DNA of 64,000 nucleotides from Mycolicibacterium crocinum (lineage in GTDB: Bacteria; Actinomycetota; Actinomycetes; Mycobacteriales; Mycobacteriaceae). Position 1 is the stretch's first letter. Every line of letters begins with the position of its first letter. Under the pieces are notes generated by a model. That model was not told the origin of the DNA and did not search any database. It saw only the letters and a list, made by a program, of their open reading frames with translations. The DNA lies in assembly GCF_022370635.2 (NCBI RefSeq), contig NZ_CP092362.2, forward strand, positions 5,456,001-5,520,000, read 5' to 3'. The translations under genes and the position numbers were made by a program. Of this stretch, positions 40,861-49,784 are shown piece after piece.

Positions 40861-40884
40861 AGTCCCGGCCGGTCGGCCGGGACT
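40861..40884. terminator. Bidirectional hairpin terminator between the ArsA-like pair and whiB4
   Basis: AGTCCCGGCC pairs with GGCCGGGACT around a four-base loop GGTC. It lies 4 bases past the plus-strand stop and 11 bases from the whiB4 stop. Confidence 0.75.
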
Positions 40885-40895
40885 CATGGGATGAG

Positions 40896-41249
40896 TTAGC
40901 TGACGCTGCGGTGCTTGCGTTGCGCGGCGAAGAATTCCGACCAGGACACCACTTCCGGGTGCTGCTTGAGCAGGGCGCGACGCTGACGCTCCGTCATGCC
41001 GCCCCACACACCGAATTCCACACGGTTGTCGAGCGCATCCGCGCCACACTCGGCCATGACCGGACAGTGACGGCAGATGACCGCGGCTTTGCGCTGGGCA
41101 GCACCGCGGACGAACAGCTCGTCAGGGTCGGTTGAGCGGCACAGAGCTTGCGAAACCCAGGCGATCCGGGCTTCCCCGTCCGCACCGTGGATGGATCCAT
41201 TCAAAAGCGCTGCGCTTGGCTTGCGAACAGCGGTCCGAATACCTGACAC
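40896..41249 (-). CDS. whiB4: WhiB-family iron-sulfur redox regulator WhiB4
   Basis: A 117-residue protein with the four cluster cysteines (ALCRSTD, then ICRHCPVMAEC as C-x2-C-x5-C) and the WhiB turn GVWGGMTERQRR. It binds [4Fe-4S], senses O2 and NO, and represses antioxidant genes in M. tuberculosis (Rv3681c). GTG at 41249 has an AAGGGG site and gives the usual length; an upstream extension to 41327 is unlikely. Diverges from ponA2. Confidence 0.93.
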   Translation of the reverse strand: MSGIRTAVRKPSAALLNGSIHGADGEARIAWVSQALCRSTDPDELFVRGAAQRKAAVICRHCPVMAECGADALDNRVEFGVWGGMTERQRRALLKQHPEVVSWSEFFAAQRKHRSVS

Positions 41250-41541
41250 CGACGATCCCCTTCGTCCGGCCGCGGTTAGCGGCTGACAATCTTCTGGTGT
41301 AGGCCGCGTATGCGATCTACGCCACATTGCGACTCGGAGTGTTACCTGTATCGCACTGTCTGTTTAAGTTAGGTGGTCAGGTATCTTTTGCGCAACAGTT
41401 AGATCTCAGGTTTTTTGGGACGATCGTCCAGACCGATCATGAACTGGCTTTTTCTGACCACGGCGTAAATACCGTCGATATCCTCGCTGCCCAGGGGACG
41501 CTGCGCAAGACCCGTCCCGGTCCCTCGTTACTCTGTTACTC
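41250..41541. promoter_or_regulatory. Divergent whiB4/ponA2 regulatory region
   Basis: A 292-bp non-coding, comparatively AT-rich region between two divergent genes. It contains a 12-bp palindrome GGACGATCGTCC near 41417-41428 and TTGCGC-type -35-like boxes for the minus strand near 41390. Exact promoters cannot be set from the sequence alone. Confidence 0.4.
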
Positions 41542-43968
41542 ATGTCGGAACGCCCGCCGGCCGGGGCCACGATCATCAAGCTGGCCTGGTGCTGCCTTTT
41601 GGCCAGCGTGATACTGGCGGCGCTCCTGTTTCCCGTGGTCGGCGGCGTCGGACTGATCTCCAACCGCGCCTCCGATGTGGTGGCCAACGGCTCGGCCCAG
41701 CTGGTCGAAGGTGAAGTTCCGGCGGTGACGACCATGGTCGACGCCAAGGGCAACCCGATCGCCTGGCTGTACTCGCAGCGCCGGTTCGAGGTCCCCGGCG
41801 ACAAAATCGCCGACACCATGAAACTGGCAATCGTGTCCATCGAGGACAAGAGATTTGCCGAACATAACGGTGTCGACTGGAAAGGCACGCTGACCGGCCT
41901 GGCCGGTTACGCCTCCGGCGACGTCGACACCCGCGGTGGATCCACCCTCGAGCAGCAGTACGTCAAGAACTATCAGCTGCTGGTGATCGCCCAGACCGAC
42001 GCCGAGAAGCGTGCGGCCGTCGAAACCACCCCGGCCCGCAAGCTGCGCGAGATCCGGATGGCGCTCACGCTGGACAAGACGTTCACCAAGCCCGAGATCC
42101 TGACCCGCTACCTGAACCTGGTCAGCTTCGGCAACGGAGCCTTCGGCATTCAGGACGCCGCGCAAACGTACTTCGGTATCGACGCCTCGCAGCTGAACTG
42201 GCAGCAGGCCGCGCTGCTGGCCGGCATGGTGCAGTCGACCAGCACGCTGAATCCCTACACCAACCCCGACGGCGCACTGGCCCGGCGCAACCTCGTGCTG
42301 GACACGATGATCGACAACGTGCCCGACAAGGCCGACGAGCTGCGGGCCGCCAAGCAGCAGCCGCTGGGCATCCTCCCGCAGCCCAACGAACTGCCGCGCG
42401 GCTGCATCGCCGCCGGGGATCGCGCGTTCTTCTGTGATTACGTGCAGGAGTATCTGGCCCGGGCCGGCATCAGCAAGGATCAGCTGTCCAAGGGCGGCTA
42501 CCTGATCAAGACGACGTTGGACCCCGAAGTCCAGAACTCGGTCAAGGGTGCCGTCGACTCGTTGGCCCCGCCGGACATCAACGGCATCGCCAGCGTGATG
42601 AGCGTCGTGCTGCCGGGTAAGACCGCCCATCCGGTGGTCGCGATGGTCAGCAACCGCACCTACGGCTTGAACTCCGCGGCCGGGGAAACCATGCAGCCGC
42701 AACCCTTTTCGCTCGCCGGCGACGGCGCGGGGTCGATCTTCAAGATCTTCACCACGGCCGCCGCACTGGACATGGGCATGGGTATCAACGCCAACCTCGA
42801 CGCCCCCGCGCGGTTCGAGGCCAAGGGGCTGGGCAGCGGCGGGGCAAAGGGTTGCCCGCGCGAGACCTGGTGCGTGCAGAACGACGGTAACTACCGCGGG
42901 TCGATGAGCGTCACCGACGCGTTGGCCCAGTCGCCGAACACCGCCTTCGCCAAGCTGATCTCCCAGGTGGGTGTGCCGCGCGCGGTCGACATGGCCGTCA
43001 AGCTGGGTCTGCGGTCATACGCCGAGCCGGGCACCGCCCGCCCGTATGACCCGGAGACCAACGAGAGCCTGGCCGATTTCATCAAGCGCCAGAACCTCGG
43101 GTCGTTCACCCTGGGGCCGATTCAGGTCAACGCGCTCGAGCTGTCCAATGTGGCGGCCACGCTCGCCTCGGGCGGTACGTGGTGCCCGCCGAACCCGATC
43201 GACAAGCTCTACGACCGCAACGGCAACGAGGTGTCGGTCACCACCGAGACCTGCGACCAGGTGGTTCCCGAGGGCTTGGCCAACACGCTGGCCGTCGCCA
43301 TGAGCAAGGACGACCAAAGCGGCACCGCGGCGGGTTCGGCCCGCTCGGTGGGCTGGGACCTGCCGAGTTCGGGCAAGACCGGTACCACCGAGGCGCACCG
43401 GTCTTCCGGATTCCTGGGCTTCACGAACCGGTACGCGGCCGCGGCCTATATCTACGACGATTCGACGACCCCGTCGGATCTGTGTTCGTGGCCGCTGCGC
43501 CAGTGCGGCGACGGAAACCTCTACGGCGGCAACGAACCTGCCAAGACGTGGTTCACCGCGATGAAGCCGATCGCCCAGAACTTCGGTGACGTCGCGCTGC
43601 CGCCCACCGACCCGCGCTACGTCGACGGCGGCCCCGGCTCCCGGGTGCCGAGCGTCTCTGGTCTGACGGTGGACGCCGCGCGCACCCGGCTCAAGGAATC
43701 CGGTTTCCAGGTCGCCGATCAGCCCACTCCCGTCAACAGCGTGGCGCCGTACAACACGGTCGTCGGGACCTCGCCGGGCGGTCAGACCATCCCGGGTTCG
43801 ATCATCACAATCCAGATCAGCAACGGCATACCGCCGGCACCGCCGCCGCCTCCGCCTGGCGCACCGCCGATACCGGGACTGGACGGCGCCCCGTTCGGGC
43901 AGACCGTTGTCGAGATTCCCGGCCTGCCGCCGATCACCGTGCCGCTGCTGGCCCCGCCACCCCCATGA
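41542..43968 (+). CDS. ponA2: Bifunctional penicillin-binding protein PonA2 (transglycosylase/transpeptidase)
   Basis: An 808-residue class A PBP. After one membrane helix near residue 20 comes a GT51 domain with the catalytic Glu in IVSIEDKRF (about residue 101), then a transpeptidase domain with SIFK (Ser398/Lys401), SPN (464-466) and KTGT (612). A C-terminal PASTA domain (VPSVSGLTVDAARTRLKESG) and a proline-rich tail follow. It polymerises and cross-links peptidoglycan, and corresponds to Rv3682, needed for stress and stationary survival. Confidence 0.96.
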   Translation: MSERPPAGATIIKLAWCCLLASVILAALLFPVVGGVGLISNRASDVVANGSAQLVEGEVPAVTTMVDAKGNPIAWLYSQRRFEVPGDKIADTMKLAIVSIEDKRFAEHNGVDWKGTLTGLAGYASGDVDTRGGSTLEQQYVKNYQLLVIAQTDAEKRAAVETTPARKLREIRMALTLDKTFTKPEILTRYLNLVSFGNGAFGIQDAAQTYFGIDASQLNWQQAALLAGMVQSTSTLNPYTNPDGALARRNLVLDTMIDNVPDKADELRAAKQQPLGILPQPNELPRGCIAAGDRAFFCDYVQEYLARAGISKDQLSKGGYLIKTTLDPEVQNSVKGAVDSLAPPDINGIASVMSVVLPGKTAHPVVAMVSNRTYGLNSAAGETMQPQPFSLAGDGAGSIFKIFTTAAALDMGMGINANLDAPARFEAKGLGSGGAKGCPRETWCVQNDGNYRGSMSVTDALAQSPNTAFAKLISQVGVPRAVDMAVKLGLRSYAEPGTARPYDPETNESLADFIKRQNLGSFTLGPIQVNALELSNVAATLASGGTWCPPNPIDKLYDRNGNEVSVTTETCDQVVPEGLANTLAVAMSKDDQSGTAAGSARSVGWDLPSSGKTGTTEAHRSSGFLGFTNRYAAAAYIYDDSTTPSDLCSWPLRQCGDGNLYGGNEPAKTWFTAMKPIAQNFGDVALPPTDPRYVDGGPGSRVPSVSGLTVDAARTRLKESGFQVADQPTPVNSVAPYNTVVGTSPGGQTIPGSIITIQISNGIPPAPPPPPPGAPPIPGLDGAPFGQTVVEIPGLPPITVPLLAPPPP

Positions 43969-44006
43969 TCGGGTGAAGGACGGCGCGAGCCAGTACTCTT
44001 GCGCGT

Positions 44007-44963
44007 ATGGCTGTGCCGTCCGCTGTGAAGTCGTCCGCCCTCGTGGCCGCCGGCTCGGCCGCGCTTGCGGTCGGCTACGCCACGGTGATCGAACGCAACG
44101 CGTTCGTCGTCCGCGAAGTGACCATGCCGGTGCTGTCGCCCGGCTCGACCCCGTTGCGGGTGCTGCACCTCAGCGATATCCACATGCGCCCGACCCAGCG
44201 GCACAAGCAGGCCTGGCTGCGTGAGCTGGCCCGCTGGGAGCCCGACCTCGTGGTCAACACCGGCGACAACCTGTCGCACCCCAAAGCGGTGCCCGCCGTC
44301 GTGCAGGCGATCGGGGATCTGCTGTCGGTGCCGGGCGTCTTCGTGTTCGGCAGCAACGACTACTTCGCGCCCAAGCTGAAGAATCCCGCGAAGTACCTCT
44401 ATGACAGCGAGCATCGCGTGCACGGCAAGCCGCTGCCCTGGCAGGACCTGCGCGCGGCGTTCACCGAGCGCGGCTGGCTGGATCTGACCCACAACCGGCG
44501 TGACTTCGAGGTGGCCGGGCTGACGATCGCCGCCGCCGGCGTCGACGACCCGCATCTGGGCCGGGACCGCTACGAGACCATCGCCGGTCCGGCCAACCCG
44601 ACCGCCAATCTCAGCCTCGGGGTCACCCACGCGCCGTACACCCGTGTGCTCGACCGGTTCGCTGCCGATGGCTACCAGCTGATCATGGCCGGGCACACCC
44701 ACGGCGGCCAGCTGTGTCTGCCGTTCTACGGCGCCCTGGTCACCAACTGCGACCTTGACCGTTCCCGCGCCAAGGGCGCTTCCCGCTGGGGCGCCGACAC
44801 CGCGCTGCATGTGTCGGCGGGCATCGGCACCGGGCCGTTCGCGCCGTTCCGGTTCTGCTGCCGTCCCGAAGCCACCCTGCTGACTCTGGTGGCTGCCCCG
44901 ACCGGTGGGCACGACGAGACGCGAAGCGTGGTGCGCTCCAGCCCCACCGCCTCGGTGCGGTGA
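44007..44963 (+). CDS. Metallophosphoesterase (Rv3683-like)
   Basis: A 318-residue calcineurin-like phosphoesterase. N-terminal hydrophobic segment ([17 protein letters not shown]), then the metal motifs [19 protein letters not shown] and MAGHTHGGQ. Similar enzymes hydrolyse UDP-diacylglucosamine or nucleotide phosphodiesters at the membrane. Downstream of ponA2 with 38 bases between, so possibly one operon and cell-wall related. Substrate not defined. Confidence 0.88.
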   Translation: MAVPSAVKSSALVAAGSAALAVGYATVIERNAFVVREVTMPVLSPGSTPLRVLHLSDIHMRPTQRHKQAWLRELARWEPDLVVNTGDNLSHPKAVPAVVQAIGDLLSVPGVFVFGSNDYFAPKLKNPAKYLYDSEHRVHGKPLPWQDLRAAFTERGWLDLTHNRRDFEVAGLTIAAAGVDDPHLGRDRYETIAGPANPTANLSLGVTHAPYTRVLDRFAADGYQLIMAGHTHGGQLCLPFYGALVTNCDLDRSRAKGASRWGADTALHVSAGIGTGPFAPFRFCCRPEATLLTLVAAPTGGHDETRSVVRSSPTASVR

Positions 44964-44991
44964 CGGCCGCCGCCTGCTGTCCCAGCCGGCG

Positions 44992-46110
44992 ATGACCACT
45001 GTCGCCGCCCACACCCGCCCCCGCAGCTGGGTGGACAACGCCATCCGGCTGATCGAGGCCGACAGCCGGCGCAGTGCGGATACCCATCTGCTGCGCTACC
45101 CGCTGCCGGCGTCGTGGTGCGGCAGCGTGGACATCGCGCTGTACTTGAAGGACGAGTCGACGCACATCACCGGCAGCCTCAAGCACCGGCTGGCCCGGTC
45201 GCTGTTTCTCTACGGACTGTGCAACGGCTGGATCGACGAACACACCACGGTCGTCGAGGCGTCCTCGGGATCAACCGCCGTGTCGGAGGCGTATTTCGCT
45301 GCGCTGCTGGGCCTTCCGTTCGTCGCGGTGATGACGGCCTCGACGAGCGCCTCCAAGGTGAGGCTGATCGAGGCGCAGGGCGGCCGGTGCCATTTCGTGG
45401 ACGAGCCCGGCGAGGTCTACACCGCCGCGCAGCGGATCGCCGACGAGACCGGCGGCCACTACTTGGATCAGTTCACCAACGCCGAACGCGCCACCGACTG
45501 GCGGGGCAACAACAACATCGCCGAGTCGATCTATCACCAGATGAGCGCCGAACGTCATCCCATCCCGACGTGGATCGCGGTCGGGGCGGGCACTGGGGGA
45601 ACCAGCGCGACGATCGGTCGCTACATCCGGTATCGACGCCACAAAACCCAGTTGTGCGTGGTCGATCCCGAGAACTCCGCGTTCTTCCCGTCGTACGCGC
45701 AGCGCCGCGACATCGTCACGGGACAGCCCTCTCGGATCGAGGGCATCGGCCGTCCGAGGGTGGAACCGTCGTTCCTGCCGGAGATCGTCGACCGGATGGT
45801 CAGTGTTCCCGATGCCGCGTCGATCGCGGCGGCGCATCACGTGTCCCGGGTGCTGGGACGCCGGGTCGGACCGTCGACGGGCACCAACGTGTGGGGTGCG
45901 TTCGGCCTGCTCGCCGAGATGGTCGCGGCCGGCGTGGGCGGATCAGTGGTCACGCTGATTGCCGACAGCGGGGACCGCTACGCGGACACCTACTACAACG
46001 CCGACTGGTTAGCGGCTCACAACCTCAACCCCGGCGAGCACGCGGAAGCGCTGGCCGATTTCGAACGTTCCTGCGGCTGGGTCTGGTCCGGCTCATCGGC
46101 GACGTCGTAG
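44992..46110 (+). CDS. cds1: PLP-dependent cysteine-synthase-like enzyme, cysteine desulfhydrase Cds1-like
   Basis: A 372-residue fold-type II PLP enzyme. The Schiff-base lysine is K64 in ITGSLKHR; the phosphate loop is [12 protein letters not shown], and [12 protein letters not shown] binds substrate. By position it matches Rv3684, reported as Cds1, converting cysteine to H2S, pyruvate and ammonia. ATG at 44992 gives the family N-terminus; an 88-base upstream extension is not conserved-looking. H2S production would fit the redox context. Confidence 0.85.
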   Translation: MTTVAAHTRPRSWVDNAIRLIEADSRRSADTHLLRYPLPASWCGSVDIALYLKDESTHITGSLKHRLARSLFLYGLCNGWIDEHTTVVEASSGSTAVSEAYFAALLGLPFVAVMTASTSASKVRLIEAQGGRCHFVDEPGEVYTAAQRIADETGGHYLDQFTNAERATDWRGNNNIAESIYHQMSAERHPIPTWIAVGAGTGGTSATIGRYIRYRRHKTQLCVVDPENSAFFPSYAQRRDIVTGQPSRIEGIGRPRVEPSFLPEIVDRMVSVPDAASIAAAHHVSRVLGRRVGPSTGTNVWGAFGLLAEMVAAGVGGSVVTLIADSGDRYADTYYNADWLAAHNLNPGEHAEALADFERSCGWVWSGSSATS

Positions 46111-46187
46111 TCGCCGGTCACCACCAGCCACAGCGCTGCGAGCAGGAAGAAACCCCCGTACACCACGGCCCCCAAAGCGGTCATCAT
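46017..46187 (-). CDS. Possible small membrane protein, antisense to the cds1 3' end
   Basis: A 56-residue frame: [20 protein letters not shown] begins a membrane helix, then an acidic tail ([16 protein letters not shown]). ATG at 46187 is preceded by AAGGTGGGG. The last ~90 bases lie opposite the cds1 coding end. Reasonable codon pattern but no recognised homology; could be a chance frame. Confidence 0.35.
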   Translation of the reverse strand: MMTALGAVVYGGFFLLAALWLVVTGDYDVADEPDQTQPQERSKSASASACSPGLRL

Positions 46188-46350
46188 CCGCCCCACCTTT
46201 CGCTGCTCGGCGCGTTCGTGTCGCCGTCAGTTTCCATAACGCCACCGACAAGTCAGATCCATCCCGCGACACGCCGTGAAGTTGGCGGACGGCGTGACAA
46301 GCCGTTTGGCTTCTCACCGGTCCCGTGCGATACGCTGTCGTGGCTTCACG

Positions 46351-46424
<74 letters not shown>

Positions 46425-46435
46425 CTGCGAAAGCG

Positions 46436-46469
46436 ACACCCCGACCAGTAGATCCGGTCGGGGTGTTTT
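46436..46469 (+). terminator. Terminator after tRNA-Pro
   Basis: ACACCCCGACC (46436-46446) pairs with GGTCGGGGTGT (46456-46466), followed by TTTT. Confidence 0.85.
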
Positions 46470-46522
46470 CGGCCCAGGCAGTTCAGAACGTCAGCGCGCG
46501 TTGCCGCGCGAAACTACCGACT

Positions 46523-46861
46523 TCAATCGGCCCACGGTCCGGGCCCCATCATGCCGGGCCCCATCCCCGGACCCCACTGGCCGCCCGGTCCCATCATTCC
46601 CGGGCCCATCATGCCGGGGCCCATCCCTGGACCCCATTGCCCGGGACCCCAGCAATCGGGATGCCAGATTTCATCGGTGTCCCAACATCCCGGCGGGTCC
46701 AACGGTCGAGGACTCTGGGCGGGGTCGAGCCTCCCGGACCGGGAGGCCGGCGACGGAACCGCCTCACTTCCGGCACTGCCACTGCCGGGCGCGGCCCACA
46801 GCACCGAGCCGGCCACTGCGAGAATCGCGGCACTGATGGTCATACGCGTGGTGGCTGCCAT
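46523..46861 (-). CDS. Secreted Met/Gly/Pro-rich protein, possible copper-binding
   Basis: A 112-residue protein with a Sec signal peptide (MTISAAILAVAGSVLWAAPG) and a C-terminal half of GPGMMGPGM-type repeats, with a Cys/Trp/His/Asp segment between (CWDTDEIWHPDCWG). Methionine-rich repeats bind Cu(I) in exported copper-handling proteins. The same repeats recur in the adjacent cupredoxin. ATG at 46861 has GGTGGAGA upstream. No recognised family; function inferred from composition and neighbours. Confidence 0.7.
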   Translation of the reverse strand: MAATTRMTISAAILAVAGSVLWAAPGSGSAGSEAVPSPASRSGRLDPAQSPRPLDPPGCWDTDEIWHPDCWGPGQWGPGMGPGMMGPGMMGPGGQWGPGMGPGMMGPGPWAD

Positions 46862-46895
46862 GGTCTCCACCTCTCTCGGTAGCACTCGCGATGAG

Positions 46896-47591
46896 TTATT
46901 TCGTTGGGCTGACGTCCAGTTCGGCATACATGCCGGTCCAGTAGTGGCCGGAGATGTTGCAGATCAGCTCGTAGCGTCCCGGTGTGAGATTCACGGTGGT
47001 CCAGCCACTGCCGCCTGGTGCGATACCGGGATTGTCGGTGTTCTCGTCGCCCTTGTCGGCACCGCAGGTGCGTGAGGCCTCCCCCACACTGCCCGCCTCG
47101 TCGACTGTGCCGTCCGGACCAACGGCTCGCTGGCCCGGATACTGACCCTTGGCGAGGGGCAAAATCACCAATTCGTGGTTGAGCGCACCGTTGTTCGTCA
47201 CTCGGAACGACACCTGGCCTGGCGGGACCGTGGCCGGATTGATGGCGATGCGCATCATCCCCATCATTCCCATCGGCGCGCCCTGGTTGCCGTTCGGGAA
47301 GGGCCCCATCATGCCGTGCATGTCGGCGAGGGTCACCTCGACCACGGTGCCTGGCAACGCCGGAACCGAGCAGGACGGGAGAGCAGGGGATCGGCCGGGC
47401 CCCATCATTCCGGACTGGCCCATCATCCCCGGCCCCATCATCATTCCGGGACCCGGAAGATACGGCGGGCCCGCCGCAATTCGGCTGTGCTGCAAGGCCA
47501 TTACGATGCTCAACGCCACAACGCACGCGACCGCGACGACTCCCGCGGCCAAGGCGATGGCCAAGTCACGCGATCGCCGACGAGGCTTCAT
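46896..47591 (-). CDS. Membrane-anchored cupredoxin with Met-rich linker
   Basis: A 231-residue protein: N-terminal helix (LAIALAAGVVAVACVVALSI), a GPGMMMGPGMMGQSGMMGPG linker, then a plastocyanin/sulfocyanin-like domain. Type 1 copper ligands are visible: His in LNHELVIL and C-x4-H-x4-M in CNISGHYWTGM. It probably carries or binds copper at the outer membrane face. ATG 47591 used; GTG one codon earlier is possible. Stop of the SHOCT gene lies six bases upstream, so the three genes form an operon. Confidence 0.85.
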   Translation of the reverse strand: MKPRRRSRDLAIALAAGVVAVACVVALSIVMALQHSRIAAGPPYLPGPGMMMGPGMMGQSGMMGPGRSPALPSCSVPALPGTVVEVTLADMHGMMGPFPNGNQGAPMGMMGMMRIAINPATVPPGQVSFRVTNNGALNHELVILPLAKGQYPGQRAVGPDGTVDEAGSVGEASRTCGADKGDENTDNPGIAPGGSGWTTVNLTPGRYELICNISGHYWTGMYAELDVSPTK

Positions 47592-47596
47592 CACGA

Positions 47597-47872
47597 TCAG
47601 CGGTGTTCGCGCAGCAAGGCCATCCGCTGCCGGAACTCGTCGCCGTCGATCTCGCCGCGCGCGAAACGGTCGGCCAATCGATCTTCGGCCGGCATCCCCT
47701 CAGGGCCTGAACTGCCTCGGTGGTGCAGGCTCGCACCGCCTGCCAGATAGCGGACGGCGAAGACGATCGCGACGACTACTGCGACGACCAACAGCAACAT
47801 CAGCACGCTCATCACGATGCCGCCCCACCCCCAACCGCCGTTCCAGCCGTGATTCCACCCGTATCCACACAT
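47597..47872 (-). CDS. SHOCT-domain small membrane protein
   Basis: A 91-residue protein: a Trp/Gly/His-rich start (MCGYGWNHGWNGGWGWGG), one membrane helix (VLMLLLVVAVVVAIVFAV), and a C-terminal SHOCT motif (EDRLADRFARGEIDGDEFRQRM). ATG at 47872 follows GGGAGG. It heads the operon with the cupredoxin and Met-rich protein. SHOCT proteins often occur in metal-related operons; the exact role is unknown. Confidence 0.8.
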   Translation of the reverse strand: MCGYGWNHGWNGGWGWGGIVMSVLMLLLVVAVVVAIVFAVRYLAGGASLHHRGSSGPEGMPAEDRLADRFARGEIDGDEFRQRMALLREHR

Positions 47873-47962
47873 CGCCGCCTCCCCAGCAGTAGCCACCAAC
47901 ACTCCGAAGGCGAGCATGTGCCCGCCGCGACGGCGACAGTAGGGCCGTTGGTCATCTAATAC

Positions 47963-47995
47963 TCGCCAAATTGCGATAACATCGTCGAATGGCGA
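47963..47995. promoter_or_regulatory. Imperfect dyads upstream of the CmtR-like gene, candidate operator
   Basis: TCGCCA (47963-47968) and TGGCGA (47990-47995) flank ATTGCGAT...ATCGTCGAAT, all just before or over the start codon, as expected for autorepression by an ArsR/SmtB regulator. Confidence 0.35.
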
Positions 47996-48363
47996 TGATG
48001 AAAGACGTGGCCGCGGCGATGCAGCGGGTTGAGCTGACCCCGGCGGCGGCCCTGTTCCGGTCGCTGGGTGATGTGTCGCGGCTGGCCATCGTGCGCCGAT
48101 TGGCCTGCGGCCCGGCCCGCGTCACCGACCTGGTCGAGCACGTCGGGTTGTCCCAGTCCACGGTCTCCAAACACCTTGCCTGCCTGAAGGATTGCGGGCT
48201 GGTGGACTCCGAACCGCGTGGACGGGCGTCGCTGTTCCGACTCACCCAGCCCGCTGCGGTCGATCTCCTGGCCGCCGCCGAAGAAGTGCTGACCGCCACC
48301 GGGCAGGCCGTCGCCGAGTGCCCGAACTACGGGGCCGACTGCCGCCCTGCGGGGACGGCGTGA
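47989..48363 (+). CDS. ArsR/SmtB-family metal-sensing repressor, CmtR-like
   Basis: A 124-residue winged-helix protein: VTDLVEHVGLSQSTVSKHLACLKDCGLV is the DNA-binding helix-turn-helix. Its two cysteines (HLACLKDCGLV) align with C57 and C61 of CmtR, and a third appears in the C-terminal AECPNYGADC; CmtR uses such a set to sense Cd(II)/Pb(II). It is followed by a CDF-like transporter with overlapping stop and start, so it probably represses this pair and releases on metal binding. Start choice: ATG 47989 or the in-frame ATGs at 47995/47998. Confidence 0.85.
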   Translation: MAMMKDVAAAMQRVELTPAAALFRSLGDVSRLAIVRRLACGPARVTDLVEHVGLSQSTVSKHLACLKDCGLVDSEPRGRASLFRLTQPAAVDLLAAAEEVLTATGQAVAECPNYGADCRPAGTA

Positions 48364-49064
48364 TGGCGAGCGAACAACCAACCCGCATGCTTGCCGACGC
48401 GGACCGTCGACAGGTGCTTGCGCGCCGTATCCGACTGTTGGTCGCCGCCACGATCACCTACAACGTCATCGAAGCTGCGGTTGCCCTCACCGAGGGCACC
48501 CGCGCGTCCTCGACCGCGCTCATCGGCTTCGGCCTGGACTCGGTCGTCGAGGTCTCCTCGGCAGCGGCGGTCGCCTGGCAGTTCGCCGCGCGCGATCCTG
48601 AGGCGAGAGAGAAAGCCGCCCTGCGGATCATCGCCTTTTCTTTTTTCGGCCTGGCCCTCTACGTGACCGTGGAGTCGCTGCGATCGCTCCTCGGCTATGG
48701 CGAACCCCGGCACTCCATCGTGGGCATCACCCTGGCCGCTGTCAGCCTCATCGTGATGCCGGTGCTGTCCTGGGCGCAACGCCGCACCGGGCGAGAACTC
48801 GGCTCCCGCTCCGCGGTGGCCGACTCAAAACAGACGCTGCTGTGTACCTACTTGTCAGCAGTTCTTCTGGCCGGCCTGCTGCTCAACACCCTCTTCGGCT
48901 GGTATTGGGCTGATCCCATCGCCGCGCTGGTGATCGCAGGCGTCGCCGTCCGGGAAGGGCGTGAGGCGTGGCGAGGCAGAAACTGCTGCGCCCCAATCAT
49001 TCCGACCGAGACCGACGACGACGGCTGCGACTGTTGCGACTCCCCACAACCAGGACATCGCTGA
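48363..49064 (+). CDS. Cation transporter, CDF-like with Cys-rich tail
   Basis: A 233-residue membrane protein of about six helices. IGFGLDSVVEVSSAAAVAWQF in the second helix region resembles the CDF metal-site motif (D-x3-E/D), and DSKQTLLCTYLS and ADPIAAL the later one. The last 30 residues (NCCAPIIPTE, then GCDCCDSPQ) are a Cys/Asp-rich metal-binding tail. Probably effluxes Cd, Pb or a similar metal under control of the upstream CmtR-like repressor. GTG 48360 is an alternative start. Confidence 0.85.
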   Translation: MASEQPTRMLADADRRQVLARRIRLLVAATITYNVIEAAVALTEGTRASSTALIGFGLDSVVEVSSAAAVAWQFAARDPEAREKAALRIIAFSFFGLALYVTVESLRSLLGYGEPRHSIVGITLAAVSLIVMPVLSWAQRRTGRELGSRSAVADSKQTLLCTYLSAVLLAGLLLNTLFGWYWADPIAALVIAGVAVREGREAWRGRNCCAPIIPTETDDDGCDCCDSPQPGHR

Positions 49065-49095
49065 GAACGCGGGTGTCGGTCGTAATGTGCAGACG

Positions 49096-49737
49096 ATGAC
49101 GAACATGGAAGCCCGCGCGGCGCATTGGAACGAGCGGTACCGCTCGGTGGGCGCCGAGCACGTGAGTTGGTTCGAGCCGGAGCCGAATCAGTCGCTGGCT
49201 CTGGTGCAGCTGGCGGCCGCAGACCACGACGCATCGGTGATCGACATCGGAGGCGGGGCCTCGTTGCTTGCCGGATGTCTGGTCGAGCGGGGCTACACCG
49301 ATGTTTCAGTCCTTGATGTCTCGACAGAGGCACTCGACGCCGCCAAGGCGCGACTGCCGAAGCCCGAGGCGGTGACCTGGATCCACGCTGATCTTCTCGA
49401 ATGGACTCCGAACCGGCGGTGGCAGATCTGGCATGACAGGGCCGTGTTTCACTTCCTCACCGATGAACGCGATCGAGCCACGTACCGATCTCTGCTGCGT
49501 CGGGCAATCGAACCCGGGGGCGCAGCGATCATTGCGACCTTTGGCCAAGACGGACCGACCTCGTGTTCCGGGCTGCCGGTGGCGCGCTACAGCCCCGAAG
49601 CGCTCGGTGCCGAGCTCGGTCCGGGCTTCGCGATGATCCGTTCGGGTGGCTATGACCACCACACACCTGCGGGAGTGACGCAGAAGTTCTCGTGGGTGGT
49701 GTTGCGCGCCGACGGCAAGGCGCCCACGCCGAAGTAG
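49096..49737 (+). CDS. Class I SAM-dependent methyltransferase
   Basis: A 213-residue methyltransferase. The N-terminus AAHWNERYRSVGAEHVSWFE is typical of a subfamily near metal-resistance genes; motif I is VIDIGGGAS, with VLDVSTEALDAAK and DRAVFHFL. The frame starts 32 bases after the transporter stop and lies on the same strand, so it may be co-transcribed; a role in metal(loid) detoxification is possible but not proven. Alternative starts: GTG 49087, ATG 49105. Confidence 0.8.
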   Translation: MTNMEARAAHWNERYRSVGAEHVSWFEPEPNQSLALVQLAAADHDASVIDIGGGASLLAGCLVERGYTDVSVLDVSTEALDAAKARLPKPEAVTWIHADLLEWTPNRRWQIWHDRAVFHFLTDERDRATYRSLLRRAIEPGGAAIIATFGQDGPTSCSGLPVARYSPEALGAELGPGFAMIRSGGYDHHTPAGVTQKFSWVVLRADGKAPTPK

Positions 49738-49784
49738 TTAGGGTATCGATCAGCTATTGGGTTGAGGCTTTTGCCTTTTCGGCT

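Noticed and set aside
46436-46469. Possible tRNA-Pro 3'-end duplication (att site)
   Set aside because: The repeated ACCCCGACC is part of a hairpin with a T run, thus a terminator; no second copy of the tRNA end was noticed near yqeY.
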